DNA of 64,000 nucleotides from contig NZ_JACIBY010000010.1 of NCBI RefSeq assembly GCF_014195535.1, positions 62,001 to 126,000 on the forward strand, read 5' to 3'. The notes beneath the pieces are model-generated. The model did not search any database and had not been told where the DNA came from. It saw only the letters and a program-made list of their open reading frames with translations. The DNA is from Runella defluvii. Lineage in GTDB: Bacteria > Bacteroidota > Bacteroidia > Cytophagales > Spirosomataceae. Shown here piece after piece: positions 51,241-59,370 of this stretch; the stretch's first letter is position 1, and each line of letters begins with the position of its first letter. Position numbers and translations under genes: made by a program.

Positions 51241-53661
51241 ATGCTACTACACTACATCAAAATTTTGCTTCGGAAGCAACCGATTTTTACCGCCATCAAT
51301 TTCGTGGGACTTGTGTTGGGTATGGCGGCGAGTTTGTTGTTGTTTCGGTACGTGCGTTACGAACAAACGTACGATTTACAAAGCCCCCACGCGGGGTCGA
51401 TTTGGCGGGTGTATAATCAAACCCTCAACGGAAAAACGGTCGTTAACCAAGATGCCAACACGCACAGCGCCGTAGGGCCTACCCTCAAAGCAACCGTGCC
51501 AAGTGTGATTGATTACGCCCGTTTGTACTGTGGCAATACGCCCGAAGCTACGGTTGTAGTCGGCAATCAGCCTTTTGATATTCGTCGTTATTACGCCACC
51601 GACCAAGGGTTTCTGCGCATGTTTCCCCAAAAAATCGTGGAAGGAAACGCCCAAAACTGCTTGACGGCACCTCATACGGTCATTTTGACCAGCACAACGG
51701 CAAAGCGCTTGTTTGGGAACGAACACGCAGTGGGCAAGGGGCTGCGTCTCAAAGATGGTCGCCTAGCAGGAACTTACACCGTGACGGCAGTGGTGGCAGA
51801 CCCTCCCAAAAATACCCACCTAAAGTTTGACATGTTGGTGTCGTACGCTTCACGGTATGCGCGGGGGCACGAAGACAACTTTGAGTCGTACTGGGACTAT
51901 AATTATTTCCAATTAGCGCCCAATGCTTCGACCGACGGAGTGACCAGAAAATTAGCCGAAATCAACCAGACGTTCCTCAAAAAAGAAGGAATTCAGCTCG
52001 TGATTCAGCCCTTTAAAGATATTCACCTCCATTCCAATCTTACCTACGAACTCGAACCCAACGGTAGTGCGCGTACCGTGCAGTTTTTGGGTATCATTGC
52101 TTTGGTGATATTGGTGATTGCTTTTGTGAATTACATCAACTTAACAACGGCCCTTGCCAACGAACGCGGTAAAGAAGTAGGCGTACGAAAAGTGCTAGGC
52201 GCAAGCCGTGGTACGCTCACCCAACAGTTTTTGTGGGAAAGTTTTGTCATAAGCAGCATTGCCTTCGGGGCAGCAGTGGTGGGCGTACAGCTTTCACTTG
52301 ACTGGTTTGGGGGCATCGTTGGCCGCGACTTATCGGTGAGCAACACCATAGATGGGGTGTATTGGGGCGTAAGTATTGGGTTTATTGTCTTGATATGGTT
52401 TGTGGCGGGGCTATATCCTGCCTTGCAGCTTTCGGGTTTTCGACCCGTGGAAGTGTTGCGGGGGCGATTTGTGGCGGGTAACACCGAAACGCTTCGCAAA
52501 AGCTTGGTGGTGGTTCAGTTTGCTTGCTCGGCGGGGCTGATTTTTGGGGTATTGGTGATTGAAAAACAATTACATTTCCTAAATAACCATGAACTTGGCG
52601 TACAACTCGACCAGTTGGTGTCGGTCAAAGTACCTGCGTCTGAAGACACCAGAGACAGTACGATTTTTAGAAAACTAGCGCTTTTCAAGTCGGAATGTGC
52701 AAAGATTGCGGGGATTGAAGGTGCGTCTTCGTCCAACATCGTTCCAGGGTTGGGTATCAATACCATCGCGGGAAGCAACCGCCCGCTTCATTGGGTGAAG
52801 CAACCTGATTTTGCCAAAATCACTTCCTATTTTGTGGAAACCGACCAAGACTTTTTTGCTTTGTTTGGGGTTCAATTGTTGGCAGGAAAACACCAGTTTT
52901 TCCCTGACCGCGTAGCGCGATTTAACACCATTACCATCAACGAAACCATGCGAAAGGCGCTCGGTTTCCCGTCGCCCGAAGCGGCCATTGGTCAGCAAAT
53001 TGCTTACGAAAATAGCGAAAATAATGCCTCCATGACGGTAGGAGCGGTGGTCGAAGATTTTCACATCGAATCGCTCAAAAGTGCGCCTAAGCCTACTTTT
53101 TATTACTGTTTTGCGCCGCAAGAATTGGGGTATTTGACCTTAAAAATGAATGCCCGCCAATTGGAAGCGTCGCTTGGAAGTATGCAGTTTGCTTGGAAAA
53201 AAATCTACCCCGAAGAGCCGTTTCGTTACTGGTTTTTGGACGAAAACTTTGCCCAGCAATACCAAAATGAGCGCCAATTTAATCGAGTGTTTGGCATTTT
53301 TGCCGTGTTTGCCATTGCGATTTCGTGCTTGGGTATTTTGGGGCTGACGGCTTACAATGTACAGCGCCGCCGCAAAGAAATTGGCATTCGTAAAGTGTTG
53401 GGCGCGTCGGTGCTTAGCATTACGGTGATGCTCTCGACCAATTTCCTCAAGCTGATTGCTTTTGCAGTCCTGTTGGCCACGCCCGTTGCGTATTATCTGA
53501 TGCGTCAGTGGTTGCAAGAGTTTGCCTACCAGACCGAAATCAGCTGGTGGGTCGTAACTGCTACGGCGGTTGGGGTGTTGGCGGTGGCGTTGCTGACGGT
53601 CAGCGTTCAGTCGGTTAAAGCGGCCTTGATGAATCCCGTAAAATCGTTGAAATCAGAATGA
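51241..53661 (+). CDS. Duplicated FtsX/MacB-type ABC transporter permease (paralogue 14 of 16)
   Basis: 806 residues, starting 2 bp after paralogue 13. The N-terminus MLLHYIKILLRKQPIFTAIN lacks the FRNL motif of most copies. TM1 near 17-39. Signatures: NERGKEVGVRKVLGA (about 306-320) and QRRRKEIGIRKVLGAS (about 708-723), where Arg replaces Thr; tail NPVKSLKSE. The second periplasmic domain has the usual VVEDFHIESLKSAPKPTFYY. A perfect 15-bp inverted repeat follows the stop at 53672-53720 and probably ends the transcript that began upstream. No ATPase domain. Substrate unknown. Confidence 0.94.
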   Translation: MLLHYIKILLRKQPIFTAINFVGLVLGMAASLLLFRYVRYEQTYDLQSPHAGSIWRVYNQTLNGKTVVNQDANTHSAVGPTLKATVPSVIDYARLYCGNTPEATVVVGNQPFDIRRYYATDQGFLRMFPQKIVEGNAQNCLTAPHTVILTSTTAKRLFGNEHAVGKGLRLKDGRLAGTYTVTAVVADPPKNTHLKFDMLVSYASRYARGHEDNFESYWDYNYFQLAPNASTDGVTRKLAEINQTFLKKEGIQLVIQPFKDIHLHSNLTYELEPNGSARTVQFLGIIALVILVIAFVNYINLTTALANERGKEVGVRKVLGASRGTLTQQFLWESFVISSIAFGAAVVGVQLSLDWFGGIVGRDLSVSNTIDGVYWGVSIGFIVLIWFVAGLYPALQLSGFRPVEVLRGRFVAGNTETLRKSLVVVQFACSAGLIFGVLVIEKQLHFLNNHELGVQLDQLVSVKVPASEDTRDSTIFRKLALFKSECAKIAGIEGASSSNIVPGLGINTIAGSNRPLHWVKQPDFAKITSYFVETDQDFFALFGVQLLAGKHQFFPDRVARFNTITINETMRKALGFPSPEAAIGQQIAYENSENNASMTVGAVVEDFHIESLKSAPKPTFYYCFAPQELGYLTLKMNARQLEASLGSMQFAWKKIYPEEPFRYWFLDENFAQQYQNERQFNRVFGIFAVFAIAISCLGILGLTAYNVQRRRKEIGIRKVLGASVLSITVMLSTNFLKLIAFAVLLATPVAYYLMRQWLQEFAYQTEISWWVVTATAVGVLAVALLTVSVQSVKAALMNPVKSLKSE

Positions 53662-53671
53662 TTTCTTTTTT

Positions 53672-53720
53672 AGACTTACCAAGTTTAGCCAGTGCGATTG
53701 TAATCAAACTTGGTAAGTCT
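53672..53720. terminator. Perfect 15-bp inverted repeat after paralogue 14, likely terminator
   Basis: AGACTTACCAAGTTT (53672-53686) and AAACTTGGTAAGTCT (53706-53720) pair perfectly around a 19-bp loop, 10 bp after the stop. A T-run precedes it and TGTTGTT follows, so it may stop transcription, in either direction. The 144-bp gap that contains it separates paralogue 15 from the preceding tight array. Confidence 0.55.
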
Positions 53721-53763
53721 TGTTGTTCAAACAATTAAGGTTTTTTAACAGACCGTCAATGCG

Positions 53764-53803
53764 TTTTGTACGTACCTTGCTGCGCCATTTTAAACGTACA
53801 AAA
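53764..53803 (+). promoter_or_regulatory. Inverted repeat directly before the start of paralogue 15
   Basis: TTTTGTACGT (53764-53773) and ACGTACAAAA (53794-53803) form a perfect 10-bp inverted repeat with a 20-bp spacer, ending 2 bp before the ATG. It could be an operator or an RNA hairpin covering the translation start. No promoter was recognised around it. Confidence 0.4.
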
Positions 53804-53805
53804 CC

Positions 53806-56214
53806 ATGCTTCAGAATTACTTCAAAATCGGCTGGCGCAGCCTGAAAAAGAACAAGTTATACGCTATCATCAACGTCTTTGGACTTTCAGTAGGCATTAC
53901 CTTTACGATGCTCATGGGAAGCTACGTTTGGGGAGAATGGCGGGTAAACGCCGAGCTAAAAGACCTCGACCGCCAATACATCCTCAAGTCGAAATGGAAA
54001 CAGCCCAACATGGGCATCGAAATCACGACCATTGCGCCGCTGGCCAAAGCGTTGAAAGAAAATTTTCCTTCGTTGGTAGAAGATTACTATCATTTTGACG
54101 CCGTGACGTCGGTGGTATCGAAAGGAGATAAAAATTTCCGAGAAGACCTGCAACTAGGCGATTCTACCCTTTTGTCGATGTATGGATTCCCGTTGTTGGA
54201 AGGCGACCCGAAAACAGCCCTGAGTCAACCCAATTCGGTGGTTATTTCGCAAAAAACGGCGCTGAAATATTTTGGAAAAACCAACGTCGTGGGGCAAACA
54301 CTTCAAATTGAGTCATTTTCGGGCGAGCGCCGCGATTTCATGGTGTCGGGGGTTTTGGCCACTATCCCCTACAATTCCGTGACGCAATTTGTGTCGAGCG
54401 AAATCCCCCTCTTACTTCCGCTGAAGAGTTTGGCATTCTTTGGCCGCGACGGAGCCATGACCTCTTGGGACAACGTGTATGTGGTCAATTACCTAAAACT
54501 CCGAACAGGGGCAAGCCTTCCCGCGTTGAAACGAGCCATTGCACAGCAGATAGCCACCCATTCGTCCAAAGTCATTCAAGAAAACATCGAAGTGATTCCT
54601 ACGCCCCTTTCCACACTTTACCGCGAAGAAAACAACGGCTTGGTCAACAAAACAATCGCCACACTGAGCTTGGTTGCGTTTTTTATTTTGCTCATGGCCG
54701 TGGTCAATTTCGTCAATCTCTCGATGGGTGGTTCGGCGGCACGTCTCAAAGAAATTGGCGTTCGGAAGTCGCTTGGAAGTACCAAAACCCAATTAATGCG
54801 GCAGTTTTTGGCCGAATCAACCATTTTGGCCTTGTTCAGCACGGTTGTTTCGTGGGGGTTGTACGAGCTTTTACGACCATCGTTTAGTGAATTTTTGGGG
54901 AAAGACCTCCTTCCTTTTACGAGCGCCCCATTGGCTTTTTTGTCGGTGGGCATCGGTTTGGGAATGCTTGTGGGTGGCTTGGCGGGCGCATACCCTGCGT
55001 TTGTGCTTTCTTCGTTGCCTTCGGTGGAGTCCATCAAAGGCAAGCTCAAAAACGTGAAAGAAAACCGCCTTTTTAAATATTCGCTCATGGTGGGACAGTT
55101 TTCGGTGGCGTTGTTTGTGTTTGGGGCGGCAGTTATTATCACAAATCAGGTCAATTATTTTTTTGAAAAAGAACTGGGATACTCCAAAGAGGCGATTGTG
55201 TGGGCGTCTGTCCCGCGCGACTGGTCGGCGAAAGGGGTGGCCAAAATGGAAACCATTCGCAATGAAATGGCGCGTTTGCCGGAGGTGAGCGAGGTATCGT
55301 TGTCGTACGAAATCCCCGACGGACGTACAGGTTTTCAGTCGGGGGTTTTTAAGCTGGGGCAAGATTCTACCCAAGCGACGTTTATGCCTGTGTTGCAAAC
55401 CGACGAACATTATGCCAAAACCTACCAGATTCCGATGGCGAGCGGGATTTATTTTGGACAAAATCCAGCGGTGGGTACTCAAGTACCGCTCGTCATCAAC
55501 CAATCGGCGGCTAAAAAACTCGGCTTCACGCCCGAAAGCGCCCTTGGTCAGCAAGTGCGTTTGGTGGGTTTTGGACAACTTTTCCACATCGTGGGCGTCA
55601 CCAAAGATTTTCATTTTCAATCCATGCGCGACCAAGTGGGGGCTTTGGCTTTTGTTCACCTCAAAACCCTGAATAACTATCGCTACTTTTCGTTCAAATT
55701 GCGCCCTGCTACCGTGGCAGCGGGTGTGGCGGCGGTAGAACACAAATGGCGAGAATTACTCCCAGGCGCTCCTTTTGAGTATAAGTTTTTGGACGACATG
55801 CTTCAAAAGCTCTACCAAACCGAAATTCGCCTCAAAAAAGCCGCGCACACAGCTACGTTGTTGGCCATCATCATTGTATTGTTAGGAGTCATCGGCATGG
55901 TGTCGCTCAGTGTGACGCGTCGTACCAAAGAACTCGGAATTCGTAAGGTCTTGGGCGCTTCACCTGCGAGTTTGGTGGGCTTGTTTTTGAAGGAGTTTTT
56001 GGTGGTAGCGGCCTTGGCAACGGTAGTCGCGTTTCCGTTGGTGTTTGTGAGTATGAAAAATTGGCTTCAAAGCTACGCCTATCGGGTCGAAATGAGCTGG
56101 ACATCGTTTGCGTTTGTGGCAGGTAGTTTCGGAATTGTTATTATTCTTCTGGTAAGTGTGCAAACCATAAAAGCTTCATTATCAAACCCTACGCATTCGA
56201 TAAAAGTCGAATAA
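53806..56214 (+). CDS. Duplicated FtsX/MacB-type ABC transporter permease (paralogue 15 of 16)
   Basis: 802 residues and the most divergent copy by eye. N-terminus MLQNYFKIGWRSLKKNKLYA; TM1 near 20-42 (AIINVFGLSVGITFTMLMGS). After TM1 the sequence lacks the usual ELSFDxFH and reads WGEWRVNAELKDLDRQYILK, so the start of its first periplasmic domain is different. Signatures: AARLKEIGVRKSLGS (about 309-323) and TRRTKELGIRKVLGAS (about 704-719). The tail NPTHSIKVE departs from the NPVKSLKSE consensus. The second domain keeps GVTKDFHFQSMRDQVGALAF. An inverted repeat sits just before the ATG, and a separate transcription unit follows. No ATPase domain. Confidence 0.94.
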   Translation: MLQNYFKIGWRSLKKNKLYAIINVFGLSVGITFTMLMGSYVWGEWRVNAELKDLDRQYILKSKWKQPNMGIEITTIAPLAKALKENFPSLVEDYYHFDAVTSVVSKGDKNFREDLQLGDSTLLSMYGFPLLEGDPKTALSQPNSVVISQKTALKYFGKTNVVGQTLQIESFSGERRDFMVSGVLATIPYNSVTQFVSSEIPLLLPLKSLAFFGRDGAMTSWDNVYVVNYLKLRTGASLPALKRAIAQQIATHSSKVIQENIEVIPTPLSTLYREENNGLVNKTIATLSLVAFFILLMAVVNFVNLSMGGSAARLKEIGVRKSLGSTKTQLMRQFLAESTILALFSTVVSWGLYELLRPSFSEFLGKDLLPFTSAPLAFLSVGIGLGMLVGGLAGAYPAFVLSSLPSVESIKGKLKNVKENRLFKYSLMVGQFSVALFVFGAAVIITNQVNYFFEKELGYSKEAIVWASVPRDWSAKGVAKMETIRNEMARLPEVSEVSLSYEIPDGRTGFQSGVFKLGQDSTQATFMPVLQTDEHYAKTYQIPMASGIYFGQNPAVGTQVPLVINQSAAKKLGFTPESALGQQVRLVGFGQLFHIVGVTKDFHFQSMRDQVGALAFVHLKTLNNYRYFSFKLRPATVAAGVAAVEHKWRELLPGAPFEYKFLDDMLQKLYQTEIRLKKAAHTATLLAIIIVLLGVIGMVSLSVTRRTKELGIRKVLGASPASLVGLFLKEFLVVAALATVVAFPLVFVSMKNWLQSYAYRVEMSWTSFAFVAGSFGIVIILLVSVQTIKASLSNPTHSIKVE

Positions 56215-56254
56215 CAAACTTTTACATTTCGTTTACATTCTTTTACGGGAAAAA

Positions 56255-56286
56255 TTTAGAAGATTTTGTGGGTGAAAATACCTTTG
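56255..56286 (+). promoter_or_regulatory. Bacteroidota-type promoter upstream of the 56329 gene
   Basis: TTTAG at 56255 and TACCTTTG at 56279-56286 are 19 bp apart, fitting the -33/-7 (TTTG, TAnnTTTG) pattern of Bacteroidota housekeeping promoters. A start site near 56292 would give a leader of about 37 nt to the ATG at 56329. Confidence 0.5.
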
Positions 56287-56328
56287 TCAACATCAAGGGA
56301 GTAAACACCTATAAACAACCTAAAGAGA

Positions 56329-56739
56329 ATGAAAACACTGAAACGAATGTGGTGCGTGGCGGGCTTCGTAGGCGCATCATTGATAGGGCAAGCGCAGACC
56401 AAATTTTCAAATTGTTCGGCGGTTTTTATAGACAACAGGGTGGTGGTCGATGACTATTCTCCCACGGGAAAGTGTTCGCTGACGCAAGACGCGCAGGGGA
56501 CGCTTTCGGTGGCTGAAGCGACCTACGAAAACAACCAATGGCGCCAAACAGCAGCGATTGACTTCATGGTGGCAATTCGGGACAAAAACAGCAAAACGTT
56601 GACGATGTTCTCGAAGGAGGTGTACCAAAAAGTGGACATCAAAAACGTGCTTTCAAAGTGCAACAAAGGAGACGCAATCGTGCTATTGACGTTAAAAGAC
56701 TCCTACGCACTCCCTCACAACGAAATCGTAATTCACTAA
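56329..56739 (+). CDS. Small exported protein, possibly GldM C-terminal-like
   Basis: A 136-residue protein with a signal peptide (MKTLKRMWCVAGFVGASLIG, cut near QAQ). The mature part of about 110 residues is strand-rich with three Cys (near 28, 46 and 111). The end (LSKCNKGDAIVLLTLKDSYA followed by LPHNEIVIH) resembles the C-terminal strand pattern of GldM-like proteins, where KGDxVxxxxIK is followed by a final LPxxxVxxI strand. I regard that as a lead, not a call. The gene has its own promoter and lies 21 bp before another exported protein whose GTL/GVL and GDA(I/L)V positions line up with it, so the two may be distant paralogues. Confidence 0.7.
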   Translation: MKTLKRMWCVAGFVGASLIGQAQTKFSNCSAVFIDNRVVVDDYSPTGKCSLTQDAQGTLSVAEATYENNQWRQTAAIDFMVAIRDKNSKTLTMFSKEVYQKVDIKNVLSKCNKGDAIVLLTLKDSYALPHNEIVIH

Positions 56740-56760
56740 CTATTAAATCTCTTCACAATC

Positions 56761-57213
56761 ATGAAAACACTATCATTTATTGGACTTGCTGCCCTCGGTA
56801 TGCTTGTTTTCGTAGCGGCAACTACCGTTGTTCCAACCGCTAATTCGACCAACGACGCTAAAATGGCCGTGGCTTTGCTCTTAGACGGCCAACCACTGAA
56901 CCAAACGGAGCTATCGACCGTGAGCAGTGGTGTTTTGACCGTAAATTCGTTAGAGTCAGAGTCAAAAATGCCTTTCCGTATTTACCTAAAACGCGGTGAC
57001 CAAAAAGTGAGTTTTGGAGGGCAAACCAACGGGAAAGAGCAATACGAAGCTGAAATTGGTTTTTTGGTGTCACGGGCACGTTTTGGCGACGCGTTGGTGG
57101 TAGAAACCGTAGGAAATGCGGCCGAAAACCAAAAGCCTAAAGTGGTATTTACCAAATACCTTTTCCCGCTTAATTTCAAGAAAGTGACGGCTGAAAATGG
57201 CGACGGCTGTTAG
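56761..57213 (+). CDS. Small exported protein of unknown function
   Basis: A 150-residue protein with an N-terminal hydrophobic signal (MKTLSFIGLAALGMLVFVAA) and a strand-rich mature part. Motifs that line up with the preceding protein are SSGVLTVNSLE near 58-68 and RARFGDALVVETV near 103-116. It ends in ENGDGC. Without a clear lipobox it is probably secreted or periplasmic. It is 21 bp from the gene before it and followed by an inverted repeat of 20-bp arms, so the pair forms a small operon. No family is recognised with confidence. Confidence 0.7.
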   Translation: MKTLSFIGLAALGMLVFVAATTVVPTANSTNDAKMAVALLLDGQPLNQTELSTVSSGVLTVNSLESESKMPFRIYLKRGDQKVSFGGQTNGKEQYEAEIGFLVSRARFGDALVVETVGNAAENQKPKVVFTKYLFPLNFKKVTAENGDGC

Positions 57214-57223
57214 GCATTGAAGG

Positions 57224-57279
57224 GGTCAGACGGTAGTCAGACCCCAGAGTAGGATGCGTGGTCTGACTACCGTCTGACC
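57224..57279. repeat. Perfect inverted repeat with 20-bp arms
   Basis: GGTCAGACGGTAGTCAGACC (57224-57243) and its exact reverse complement (57260-57279) are separated by 16 bp. Each arm also contains an imperfect internal palindrome, so several foldings are possible. It lies 10 bp after the stop at 57213 and may terminate transcription, or be a dispersed mobile-like repeat. Confidence 0.75.
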
Positions 57280-57315
57280 ACGTAGCTTCAATCCGAAGTA
57301 TTAACAACACATTAC

Positions 57316-57942
57316 ATGATAAAACAGCACACCATTACGCTACTTGTTGTCTTGTTTTTTACTCAGGTAGGCATTGCCCAATCCACGGGCACTTTTACCG
57401 ACTCACGCGATGGGCAAACGTATAAAACGTTCAGCTTTAAAAATGCCTCGACCGACACCACGGTTACTTGGATGGCCCAAAACCTGAACTACAAAGTACA
57501 GGAGAGCTACGCTTATGATGACAAAGAGAGCAATCGAAAAGAGCTCGGCTTGCTTTACACTTGGGAAGCCGCGAAAAAAGCCTGCCCCAGCGGTTGGCAT
57601 TTGGCAACGGATAGGGAATGGTCTATGCTGGTGACTAAATTTGGTGGAATGGATAAGGCTGGCGAAGTCTTGAAAAGCGTCAGTGGCTGGGCAGAAGACG
57701 GCAACGGTACTAACAGCAGCGGGTTTAACGGTCATCCAGCAGGTATTCGCAGAAATAATCTTTATGAAGTGATGAGTGTTATGGGTTTCTGGTGGACGTC
57801 CACACCCTCGGGTCAGGAGGGTAAAGCCTGGGGATGGAACTTCAGCTATGGTGGCCCAGGGGAAAAACCACTTAAAACAAAAGCGTTCCGTTTCCCTGCC
57901 TCTGTTTCTTACGCAGAATCTGTTCGTTGTGTTCGGGATTGA
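57316..57942 (+). CDS. FISUMP-domain exported protein
   Basis: A 208-residue protein with a signal peptide (MIKQHTITLLVVLFFTQVGI, cut near AQ). The mature chain is a FISUMP (Fibrobacter succinogenes major paralogous) domain: DGQTYKTFSF, WMAQNLNYKV, LGLLYTWEAAKKACPSGWHL, the TDREW segment, SGFNGHPAGIRR, WWTSTPSG and the closing VSYAESVRCVRD. This fold is related to the formylglycine/C-type lectin-like group and is common in surface proteins of the phylum; ligands are mostly unknown. It starts 102 bp after the previous gene, beyond the inverted repeat, and precedes a propeller lipoprotein. Confidence 0.88.
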   Translation: MIKQHTITLLVVLFFTQVGIAQSTGTFTDSRDGQTYKTFSFKNASTDTTVTWMAQNLNYKVQESYAYDDKESNRKELGLLYTWEAAKKACPSGWHLATDREWSMLVTKFGGMDKAGEVLKSVSGWAEDGNGTNSSGFNGHPAGIRRNNLYEVMSVMGFWWTSTPSGQEGKAWGWNFSYGGPGEKPLKTKAFRFPASVSYAESVRCVRD

Positions 57943-58062
57943 TTTATCCAGTGAATGCAGCGGGTCAGAAATAATATGAATCGTTGAGTTTAAAATCATT
58001 TGTCAATTATCATTAATCAATATCATTATCTATTGTGCGTCATACTAAAAGACACCTTTACA

Positions 58063-59169
58063 ATGAAAGTAAAATCAGATAGACAAAACCTGTTTGGTCT
58101 TGGCTGGACAGTTTTGATTATAGTAATCAACTCTTGCAATAGTCAAAGTCAATCAACTAAGGAAAATCAGATTGTTCATTCTCAAATTGACACCACACGG
58201 TTGAAATACACCAAAGGAGTTCGTTCAATTTTGGAGGATAGTAAAGGAAATACTTGGTTTGGCAGTCACAACGAAGGTGTGTGTATGCTTCAGAATGGTC
58301 GGTTGCACTATTTTACAACCCAAAACGGATTGAGTGACAACCAGGTGAGAAGCATTTATGAAGATAAAAATGGTATTATCTGGTTTGAATGTGGAATTGG
58401 GTTAAGTAGATACGATGGTGAAAAAATGACTGTTTACAATGAAAGAAAGTATGATTCAAAAAACGGGTGGAAATTAACGGAGAGTGACCTTTGGTTTAAA
58501 GGGGATGAAACTGCGGGTTACAAAAAACTTGAAGGTGGACCGGGCGTGTATCAATATGATGGAAAAAACCTCTATTACCGCACCTTCCCCATAAAATCAA
58601 AATTAGGAGAGGAAAACGCCTATTCAATTTCAACACCTTTTGTCAGAAGTAAAAATGGAACGGTTTGGTTTGGAACTTATAATGCCTTGGTTGGGCATGA
58701 TGGTAAGCAATTTAAAATATATACCGATGACTCATTAGGATTGAATGGCCCCCCAACCGAATCTCTGCATATTCGGTGCATAATGGAAGACAGCAAAGGT
58801 AATTTATGGATTGGAAACAATAGCGGTGGCAGTCCAATTGGGGGCATCGGGGTATTAAAATATGATGGCAAAAAATTCATCCATTTTACCAAACAACACC
58901 AATTAAGAAAAGAAGATACCAAAGGTAATTCCCTGGACAGAGTTTTTTCGATAGGTGAGGACAGTTTGGGTAACATTTGGTTTGGAACAGTAGCGTCAGG
59001 TGTGTGGCGGTATGACGGGCATACCATGAAGAATTTCACCCAAAAAGATGGTCTGGATGGTGACTTTACTTGGGTTATTTACAAAAGCAAAGCGGGTGAA
59101 TTGTGGTTTGGCGGAGGCCCCAATGGGGTGTATCGTTTCAATGGAAAGTCTTTTGAACGAAGATATTAA
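58063..59169 (+). CDS. Two-component-regulator-type propeller lipoprotein
   Basis: I start at the ATG at 58063 (368 residues), which gives an N-terminal export segment (GLGWTVLIIVINSC) with a possible lipoprotein Cys; a TTG at 58000 would add 21 residues in front. The mature part consists of Reg_prop repeats, each with the pattern (S/I)xxEDxxGNxWFGT followed by a G(V)xxYDGxxF strand: for instance ILEDSKGNTWFGS, IYEDKNGIIWFEC, IMEDSKGNLWIGN and IGEDSLGNIWFGT. Such repeats build the beta-propeller sensor of hybrid two-component systems, but here there is no kinase or Y_Y_Y domain, so this is a stand-alone propeller. Its paralogue follows, and a membrane-anchored winged-helix regulator comes next. 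Confidence 0.88.
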   Translation: MKVKSDRQNLFGLGWTVLIIVINSCNSQSQSTKENQIVHSQIDTTRLKYTKGVRSILEDSKGNTWFGSHNEGVCMLQNGRLHYFTTQNGLSDNQVRSIYEDKNGIIWFECGIGLSRYDGEKMTVYNERKYDSKNGWKLTESDLWFKGDETAGYKKLEGGPGVYQYDGKNLYYRTFPIKSKLGEENAYSISTPFVRSKNGTVWFGTYNALVGHDGKQFKIYTDDSLGLNGPPTESLHIRCIMEDSKGNLWIGNNSGGSPIGGIGVLKYDGKKFIHFTKQHQLRKEDTKGNSLDRVFSIGEDSLGNIWFGTVASGVWRYDGHTMKNFTQKDGLDGDFTWVIYKSKAGELWFGGGPNGVYRFNGKSFERRY

Positions 59170-59212
59170 CTAAGCCAACAAGCTATATTGCTAGGCAGCT
59201 TTCTTTAACTAT

Positions 59213-59322
59213 TACCCGCTGATTTACGCCGATTGAAAGTCGCAGAAGTCGCTGATTAATGACCATATAAAGCCCTTTTTCAGCGAGAATCAGCGTTTGT
59301 AATTCTGCGGCTTTCTGCGGGG
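59213..59322. repeat. Long imperfect inverted repeat (related to 13015-13125)
   Basis: The left part (from ACCCGCTGATTTACGCCGAT) and right part (AATCAGCGTTTGTAATTCTG, CTTTCTGCGGGG) are complementary with mismatches and flank AT-rich sequence. The layout matches the element between paralogues 2 and 3. The 201-bp gap shows nothing else. Confidence 0.55.
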
Positions 59323-59370
59323 AAAAAATAAAATTAGAAAAAAATAGCGCCCCTTTTAACATCTCAAAAA

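Noticed and set aside
53766-54098. 110-codon plus-strand open frame before and within paralogue 15
   Set aside because: It overlaps the start of the permease in another frame and has no recognisable protein features.
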